Positions 43,644-48,377 of a DNA stretch of 48,377 nucleotides are shown piece after piece. This stretch comes from Cellulomonas hominis (GTDB lineage: Bacteria; Actinomycetota; Actinomycetes; Actinomycetales; Cellulomonadaceae). The position numbers and the translations under genes were made by a program. Below the pieces are notes generated by a model that made no database searches, had not been told where the DNA came from, and was given only the letters and a program-made list of their open reading frames with translations. How positions within the stretch are numbered: position 1 is the first letter of the stretch; every line of letters begins with the position of its first letter. The DNA is taken from assembly GCF_901521055.1 (NCBI RefSeq), contig NZ_CABEGA010000032.1:1-48377 (forward strand). Reading direction: 5' to 3'.

Positions 43644-43723
43644 GGCTCGATCCCCCCTCGCCCCGGCTGGATCGTGGACCTGTGCGACCGGGCCGCCCGG
43701 GTCAGCGGGCGGCGACGGCCGTG

Positions 43724-43969
43724 TCAGGCGACGGTGACCGCAGCGCGGTCCGCGATCGCCTTGATCTGGTCGGGGCGGTAGCCGGACCAGTGGTGGCCGT
43801 CGGCCACGACGACCGGGGCCTGCAGGTGACCGAGCGACATGACGTAGTCACGCGCGTCGGCGTCCTCGGTGATGTCGACGACCTCGTACTGCAGGCCGGC
43901 CTTGTCCAGCGCGCGGTAGGTCGCGTTGCACTGGACGCACGACGGCTTGCTGTAGACGGTGATGGTCAT
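43724..43969 (-). CDS. nrdH: NrdH glutaredoxin-like protein
   Basis: This 81-residue redoxin has the active site CVQC (C11, C14) and the [10 protein letters not shown]-terminal motif typical of NrdH. It accepts electrons from thioredoxin reductase and reduces NrdE. GGGGAG precedes the ATG. It is the first gene of nrdHIEF and carries a predicted 5' leader of about 125 nt. Confidence 0.96.
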   Translation of the reverse strand: MTITVYSKPSCVQCNATYRALDKAGLQYEVVDITEDADARDYVMSLGHLQAPVVVADGHHWSGYRPDQIKAIADRAAVTVA

Positions 43970-44102
43970 CGTGTCTCCCCGGTCTGAAGGACTCGCTGGT
44001 ACGTGCGCCCCGCGCCCGCCCCGCACTGCTGCTGATGCTGTTCTCGGGCCGTCCGAGCGGGTCGTCCGGTGGTCCGGGCCCCGCGTCGAGCGGCGAGTCA
44101 GA

Positions 44103-44150
44103 ACACTACACCTAGTGGTGGGTCCGGCAAGAGACCACAAGGGCTGGTGT
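44103..44150 (-). promoter_or_regulatory. nrdH promoter with two NrdR boxes
   Basis: ACACTACACCTAGTGG (44103-44118) and CCACAAGGGCTGGTGT (44135-44150) resemble NrdR boxes. Their centres are 32 bp apart, about three helical turns, as is typical. On the leftward strand TTGCCG (complement of 44125-44130), a 16-bp spacer and TAGTGT (complement of 44103-44108) form a promoter. One box covers the -10 and the other lies upstream of the -35. NrdR with dATP should repress here. Confidence 0.8.
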
Positions 44151-44163
44151 TACACGCGTGTCG

Positions 44164-44320
44164 TTCTCCACAGGCTGTGCACAACGCTCGGATGTCCGAC
44201 TTCATCCACAGGCTACGGGCGACCACTGACACACAGGCCGCGTGCGGAGGGCCCGCAGACCTGCGTCGTCGTCCACAGCCGTCCCCAGATCCGCACACAT
44301 GTGGGTGCACATGTGGACGA
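44164..44320. promoter_or_regulatory. Cluster of five DnaA-box-like 9-mers
   Basis: TTCTCCACA (44164), TTGTGCACA (complement of 44176-44184), TCATCCACA (44202), TCGTCCACA (44269) and TCGTCCACA (complement of 44312-44320) each differ by one base from TTGTCCACA or TTATCCACA. All lie between the nrdH promoter and the GntR gene. The rest of the gap, 44321-44590, shows no gene. Confidence 0.6.
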
Positions 44321-44594
44321 CGATTCACCCGCCCGGCGGGGGTGACCGAGGTCCCACGCGGCGTGCTCCGGAAGCGGCGGCGTGTCGTGCCGCGTCGGCG
44401 TGTCGCGGCGCCCGCGAGGCCGGCGGCGACCCGGCGGCGAACCAGCGACGAACCAGCGGCAACCCCCCCGAACGCCCCTCGCCCGCACGTGCGGGCCTCG
44501 CGCGCGCGAGCGCGGAGAGCAGCTGTCGGGCCGCCCCGAACCTGTCACGCACTCGCAACACAGGGCGTGACGTGCCGAAACACGTACCCGGTTC

Positions 44595-44602
44595 TGTATA
44601 CA
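44595..44602 (+). promoter_or_regulatory. Palindrome TGTATACA at the GntR start
   Basis: TGTATACA sits three bases before the GntR ATG, and a TATACA -10-like box is part of it. FCD-type GntR proteins often bind such short dyads, so it is a candidate autoregulatory site. Confidence 0.5.
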
Positions 44603-44605
44603 TCC

Positions 44606-45334
44606 ATGAGCACAGAAGTCGTCCCCGGGGCGGTCCCGCCGCCCGGGCCGGTCGTCTCCCGCCGCGAGCGGGTCTACCTGACCATCCGCGCCGAGCTGAT
44701 GAGCGGGCGGGTGTCGCCGTTCGAGCGGCTCACCGAGGAGCGCCTGGCCGAGCGGCACGGCGTGTCCCGCACCCCCGTCCGCGAGGCGCTGGCCCGGCTG
44801 CAGGCCGACGGCATCGTCGTGAAGCGGGACAGCGGCCTGCACCTGTACGTCCCCAGCTTCCACGAGCTGACGGACCTGTACGAGCTGCGCATCACCCTCG
44901 AGCTGCGCGGGCTCACCCGGGCCCTGGAGGACCCGACGGTGCACCACGACCGGGCGCGGCTCGAGGCCGAGCTGGACCGCTGGCACGCGTTCCGCGACGA
45001 CCGCCCCGCCCCCGACGCCGGGTTCGTCGCCCAGGACGAGCGGTTCCACGCCACGCTGCTGGACACCTCCGGCAACCCGGCGCTGACCCACGCGCTGGAC
45101 CAGGTCAACCGCCGGATCCGGTCCGTGCGGATGTACGACTACCTGACCGAGGACCGGATGGCGGCCACGATCGCGGAGCACATCGGCATCGCCGAGCTGG
45201 TCGTCCGTGACCGGCTGCCCCAGGCCCTCGAGGCCCTGCGCGCCCACGTCGGCGCGTCCCGGGAGGTCGTCATGGAGCGCGCCGCCGCCGCCCTGGCGGT
45301 GACCCGGATGCGGGCGAGCGAGGAGCAGCGATGA
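44606..45334 (+). CDS. GntR-family regulator, FCD subfamily
   Basis: This 242-residue regulator has a winged helix at about 20-85 (RLTEERLAERHGVSRTPVREALARLQADG) followed by an all-helical FCD ligand domain with metal-binding His residues (DERFHATLLDTSGNPAL near 150, EHIGIAELVVRD near 195). Its stop overlaps the allophanate hydrolase start (ATGA), so it is the first gene of the nitrogen operon and probably controls it in response to a small acid or amide. Confidence 0.9.
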   Translation: MSTEVVPGAVPPPGPVVSRRERVYLTIRAELMSGRVSPFERLTEERLAERHGVSRTPVREALARLQADGIVVKRDSGLHLYVPSFHELTDLYELRITLELRGLTRALEDPTVHHDRARLEAELDRWHAFRDDRPAPDAGFVAQDERFHATLLDTSGNPALTHALDQVNRRIRSVRMYDYLTEDRMAATIAEHIGIAELVVRDRLPQALEALRAHVGASREVVMERAAAALAVTRMRASEEQR

Positions 45335-47097
45335 CCACCGTGACGAGCACCCCCACCACGGGCACCGGCGGCACCGGCACCACCGCCACGGCGCGCGTCG
45401 ACCGGGCGTTCGCCGCCCTGGACGCGGCAGCCCGGCCGGACGTGTGGACCCTGGTCCGCCCCCGGGCGCACGTCGAGGCGGACGCCCGGGCGGTCGACGC
45501 CCGGGTCGCCGCGGGCGAGGACCTGCCGCTCGCGGGCCTCGTGCTGGCCGTCAAGGACAACATCGACGTGGCCGGCCTGCCGACCACCGCCGCGCACCCG
45601 GCCCGCCAGGTGGTGCCGGCGCGGTCGGCGACCGTCGTCGACCTGCTGCGCGACGCCGGGGCGGTGCTGCTCGGCAAGACGAACCTCGACCAGCTCGCCA
45701 CGGGGCTGACCGGCAGCCGCAGCCCGTACGGCGCGGTGGCCAGCGCGGTGGCCCCGGACCGGGTGTCCGGCGGGTCGTCGTCGGGCTCGGCGGTGGCCGT
45801 GGCGCTGGGCGTCGCCGACATCGCGCTCGGCACCGACACCGCGGGGTCCGGCCGGGTGCCCGCCGCGTTCAACCGGGTGGTGGGCATCAAGCCGACGCTC
45901 GGCCTCGTGCCCAAGGACGGCGTCGTCCCGGCGTGCCCGTCCTACGACTGCGTCACCGTGCTCGCCGGCGACCTGGACCTGGCGCGGCGGACCCTCGCCG
46001 TGATGACCGCGCCGAGCGCCCTGGACCCCACGTCGCGGACCTGGCCGGCCGACGTCCGGCTCGCGGCGCCGCCGTCCCCCGTCGTGGCGGTCCCCCGGCG
46101 GGCCGACCTCGACGTGGTCGACCCGGAGGTCCTGGACCGGTTCGACGCCGCCGTGGCGCGCCTGGAGCGGGCGGGCGCCCGGGTCCGGACCGTCGACCTC
46201 ACGCCGTTCCTGCAGGCGGCGCAGCTGCTCTACGGCGGCGGGCTCGTCGCCGAGCGCTACGCCTCGTACGGCGCGTTCCTGGCCGACCACCCGGACGGCG
46301 CGGACCCGTCGGTGGCGAGCATCGCGGCCGCGGCCGGCCGGGTGACCGCCGCGGAGTACATCGCGGCGCGGGAGGAGGTCGCGCACCTCCGCCTCGCCGC
46401 GCAGGCGCAGCTCGACGGGTGCGACGCGCTACTCGTGCCCACCGCGCCGGAGCACCCGACGCTCGCCGAGGTGGCGGCCGACCCGCTGACCACGAACGCG
46501 CGGCTCGGGGTGTTCACCAACTTCGTCAACCTGTTCGACATGGCCGGGGTGGCGGTGCCGCTCGGTGCGACGCCGCACGGCGAGGCGGGCGTCACGGTGC
46601 TCACCCGGGCGTTCGACGACCAGGTCGCGATCGACCTGGCCGCGCTGCTCCTCGGCGACGTCGACCGCGACGCCCCGGCACCCGAGCCGTACGCGGCCGG
46701 CGGCGTCCCGGTCGTGGTGTTCGGCGCCCACCTGCGCGGGCAGCCGCTGCACCACGAGCTCGTCGCGCTCGGCGCGCGGTGGGTCGGCCCGGTCCGCACG
46801 GCGCCGGACTACCGGATGCTCGCGCTGCCCACCGTCCCCGCCAAGCCCCTCGTGCACGCCGTCCGCCCCGGCACCGGCGGCGCGCTCGCCGGCGAGGAGT
46901 GGCTGCTGACCCCGCACGCGCTGGGCCGGCTGCTGCTGAGCATCGGCGCACCGCTCGGCCTCGGCCGCCTGCGGACCGAGGACGGGCGCGACGTCGTCGG
47001 GTTCCTCGGCCAGCCCGGCGCGGTGGCCGACGGCGTCGACGTCACCCACCTCGGCGGCTGGCGGGCGGCGCTCGCCGCCGGCCTCGTCCCCGCCTGA
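45331..47097 (+). CDS. atzF: Allophanate hydrolase
   Basis: This 588-residue amidase-signature enzyme would hydrolyse allophanate to ammonia and carbon dioxide. The Ser-cisSer-Lys triad is K75 (LAVKDNIDV), the Ser in SGGSSSGSAV (about 150) and S173 (DTAGSGRVPAAF). The C-terminal domain of about 150 residues (VVVFGAHLRGQPLHHELVAL onward) is that of AtzF-type allophanate hydrolases, which separates it from ordinary amidases. Neither urea carboxylase nor biuret hydrolase lies in the window, but the operon continues beyond its end. Confidence 0.92.
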   Translation: MTTVTSTPTTGTGGTGTTATARVDRAFAALDAAARPDVWTLVRPRAHVEADARAVDARVAAGEDLPLAGLVLAVKDNIDVAGLPTTAAHPARQVVPARSATVVDLLRDAGAVLLGKTNLDQLATGLTGSRSPYGAVASAVAPDRVSGGSSSGSAVAVALGVADIALGTDTAGSGRVPAAFNRVVGIKPTLGLVPKDGVVPACPSYDCVTVLAGDLDLARRTLAVMTAPSALDPTSRTWPADVRLAAPPSPVVAVPRRADLDVVDPEVLDRFDAAVARLERAGARVRTVDLTPFLQAAQLLYGGGLVAERYASYGAFLADHPDGADPSVASIAAAAGRVTAAEYIAAREEVAHLRLAAQAQLDGCDALLVPTAPEHPTLAEVAADPLTTNARLGVFTNFVNLFDMAGVAVPLGATPHGEAGVTVLTRAFDDQVAIDLAALLLGDVDRDAPAPEPYAAGGVPVVVFGAHLRGQPLHHELVALGARWVGPVRTAPDYRMLALPTVPAKPLVHAVRPGTGGALAGEEWLLTPHALGRLLLSIGAPLGLGRLRTEDGRDVVGFLGQPGAVADGVDVTHLGGWRAALAAGLVPA

Positions 47098-47137
47098 CCT
47101 CCCTGAGCTCCCGCACCCCCGAAGAGAAGAGATCCCC

Positions 47138-48121
47138 GTGCGCCTCTCCCGTCGCCTCGCGACCGCCTCCTCCGTCCTGCTGGTCGCCGGCCTCGCCGCG
47201 TGCAGCCCCGACTCCGCCGGTGCCACCACGGCCGCCGAGGACGGCACGACGGTCGTCACCGTCGGCACCCTCAAGGGCCAGCCGCACCTGTACCACCCGT
47301 TCCTCTACCAGGACCTCGCACCGGAGGGCGTCGAGTTCGAGGTCGTCCAGTTCGACACCTCGCCCGACATCAAGAACGCCGTGGTCAGCGGCAACATCGA
47401 CTTCGGCGTCGCGGGCGTGCCGTCGGCGGTGTCCGGCTCGGCCGCCGGGCAGGACGTCGTCGTGGTCGCCGCGGCGGCCGACGGGGGCTCCGGCATCATC
47501 GGCCGCGAGGGCCTGGAGGGCATCGAGCAGCTCGCCGGCCAGACGGTCGGGTACCCGCAGGGCTCGTCCCAGGAGATCCTGCTGCGCCTCACGCTCGAGG
47601 CCGCCGGGATGGACGCGGACACCGACCTGGAGCTGGTGAACCTGCCGTTCTCCGACATGGCCGGCGCGCTGGCCGCCGGCCGGATCGACGCGTTCGCGAG
47701 CGCTGAGCTCGGCCCGTCGACCGCGCTGCAGGCGGGCGCGGTCGAGGTCGCCTCGCCGTACGACACCCCGGTCGGCCGCGTGAACATCGGCCTGTACACG
47801 ACCGGCACGCTGATCGAGGAGGACCCGGAGCTGGTGCAGCAGGTGGTCGACACCCACGTGCGCGCCACCGAGCAGATGGCCGCGGACCCGCAGGCCTGGG
47901 CCGACGGCGTGGTCGCCGAGTTCGGCATCGACCAGGCGGTCGTCGACACCGCCGTGCAGAACATCTGGCCGCGCTGGGAGATCGACGCCGAGTACGAGAG
48001 CCAGGTCGCGGCGCTCGTCGAGCAGATGGCGGCCCTCCAGCAGATCGACGGCGACGTCGACGTCTCCGCGCTGCTGGACACCACCTTCGTCGAGGCCACC
48101 GAGGCCGGCGCGACCTCGTGA
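47138..48121 (+). CDS. ABC transporter substrate-binding lipoprotein, SsuA/TauA type
   Basis: This 327-residue lipoprotein has the lipobox LAAC (C22) and the NMT1/SsuA-like periplasmic-binding fold (VVTVGTLKGQPHLYHPFLYQ, then VVSGNIDFGVAGVPSAVSG, then VGYPQGSSQEILLRLTLEAA). Relatives bind taurine, aliphatic sulfonates, nitrate-like anions or pyrimidine precursors. Placement after allophanate hydrolase suggests a nitrogen-rich ligand, such as a ureide or biuret-like compound. The GTG start has an AAGAGAAGAG purine tract upstream. Confidence 0.88.
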   Translation: MRLSRRLATASSVLLVAGLAACSPDSAGATTAAEDGTTVVTVGTLKGQPHLYHPFLYQDLAPEGVEFEVVQFDTSPDIKNAVVSGNIDFGVAGVPSAVSGSAAGQDVVVVAAAADGGSGIIGREGLEGIEQLAGQTVGYPQGSSQEILLRLTLEAAGMDADTDLELVNLPFSDMAGALAAGRIDAFASAELGPSTALQAGAVEVASPYDTPVGRVNIGLYTTGTLIEEDPELVQQVVDTHVRATEQMAADPQAWADGVVAEFGIDQAVVDTAVQNIWPRWEIDAEYESQVAALVEQMAALQQIDGDVDVSALLDTTFVEATEAGATS

Positions 48122-48125
48122 CCGC

Positions 48126-48158
48126 GGTGCCGGCCCCGCCACCCGCGGGGCCGGCACC
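48126..48158 (+). terminator. Hairpin between binding protein and permease
   Basis: A perfect 14-bp stem, GGTGCCGGCCCCGC with complement, has a CACCC loop and starts 5 bp after the stop. Such stems often let the binding protein be made in excess of the permease. Confidence 0.7.
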
Positions 48159-48205
48159 AGCCGGCACCACCCACCGGCACCACCCCGATCCCCCGAGGGA
48201 GAGAC

Positions 48206-48257
48206 ATGAGCAGCACCGAGGCCCCCGTGGCCACCGGGGTCGCCCGTCCCCGCACCC
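48206..48257 (+). CDS. Start of a probable ABC permease, cut by contig end
   Basis: ATG 48206 with a GAGGGAGAG ribosome site encodes MSSTEAPVATGVARPRT and is then interrupted by adapter sequence. A cytoplasmic N-terminal tail followed by membrane helices would be expected of the SsuC-type permease that usually follows this binding protein. The identity rests on context only. Confidence 0.5.
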
Positions 48258-48290
48258 CTGTCCCGCATACACAGCTGACGCTGCCGCTGA
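48258..48290 (-). other. Residual Nextera-type adapter, reverse complement
   Basis: The 33 bases align without gaps to the reverse complement of the same adapter, with six mismatches. The part CTGACGCTGCCG at 48275-48286 is exact. It mirrors the adapter at 126-158. Confidence 0.88.
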
Positions 48291-48377
48291 AGCCTTTCCA
48301 GATCTGCCCCGGGGGCCGCGCGCTCAGGAGCAAACATTAGTACACATCGCGCTCTGCGAAGCACGGCTGATGGTGAT
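48291..48377. other. Non-genomic flank outside the adapter
   Basis: These 87 bases lie beyond the adapter, have a lower GC content than the neighbouring genes and continue no gene. They are probably sequencing adapter or barcode text with errors. Confidence 0.75.

Noticed and set aside
44164..44320. Replication origin
   Set aside because: The DnaA-box-like cluster lacks an AT-rich unwinding region and dnaA, dnaN or parAB neighbours. Control of nrd is the better reading.

Overview
The window reads as one assembled contig from a very GC-rich actinobacterium. The inference rests on near-exclusive G/C third codon positions, many GTG starts, several apparently leaderless genes, class Ib nrdHIEF, and TANNNT-like -10 boxes. 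The enzyme content suggests a polysaccharide-degrading soil type such as Cellulomonadaceae, but the genus is a guess. Both ends carry degraded copies of a Nextera-type transposon adapter (126-158 and 48258-48290), followed outwards by sequence that does not continue the flanking genes. About 159-48257 is therefore the genomic part.

Left third (159-23335), carbohydrate catabolism. A leftward operon (FGGY kinase, YihT-like class I aldolase, Asp/Glu-racemase family protein, GH13_18 sucrose-phosphorylase-type enzyme) diverges from a rightward operon (DeoR regulator, OtnK-type kinase, OtnC-type class II aldolase/decarboxylase). Flanking these are a GH2 beta-mannosidase cut by the contig end, three different GH38 alpha-mannosidase-family genes, a GH84 hexosaminidase and an orphan sugar-binding lipoprotein. 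An 18-bp palindrome of LacI type, roughly TGTGGCA-nCGn-TGCCACA, recurs before GH2, the first and third GH38 genes, and in weaker form before the second GH38 gene and the binding protein. This suggests one glycan regulon controlled by a LacI-family regulator that is not in the window.

Middle (23383-33222), housekeeping and stress genes: tadA, upp, a small conserved actinobacterial protein, an atypical SDR, a DUF1540 metal-binding protein, an SRPBCC protein, a CPA1 Na+/H+ antiporter, an alcohol dehydrogenase-cupin-DUF2255 operon, a peptidase E homologue, and a DUF1275 membrane protein whose 3' end is partly duplicated 0.7 kb downstream.

Accessory island (about 33240-39950): small orphan genes, a frameshifted gene, gene remnants and long inverted repeats surround a two-gene CBASS-type anti-phage module. 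That module is a SLATT two-helix membrane effector followed by a SMODS CD-NTase with an AGS-C-like C-terminus. No integrase is visible.

Right part (39979-48257): nrdH-nrdI-nrdE-nrdF is transcribed leftward from a promoter with paired NrdR boxes, and five DnaA-box-like 9-mers lie just upstream. Rightward, a GntR/FCD regulator overlaps an AtzF-type allophanate hydrolase. It is followed by an SsuA/TauA-type binding lipoprotein and the first codons of a probable permease, which together look like a nitrogen-compound uptake and use operon cut by the contig end.
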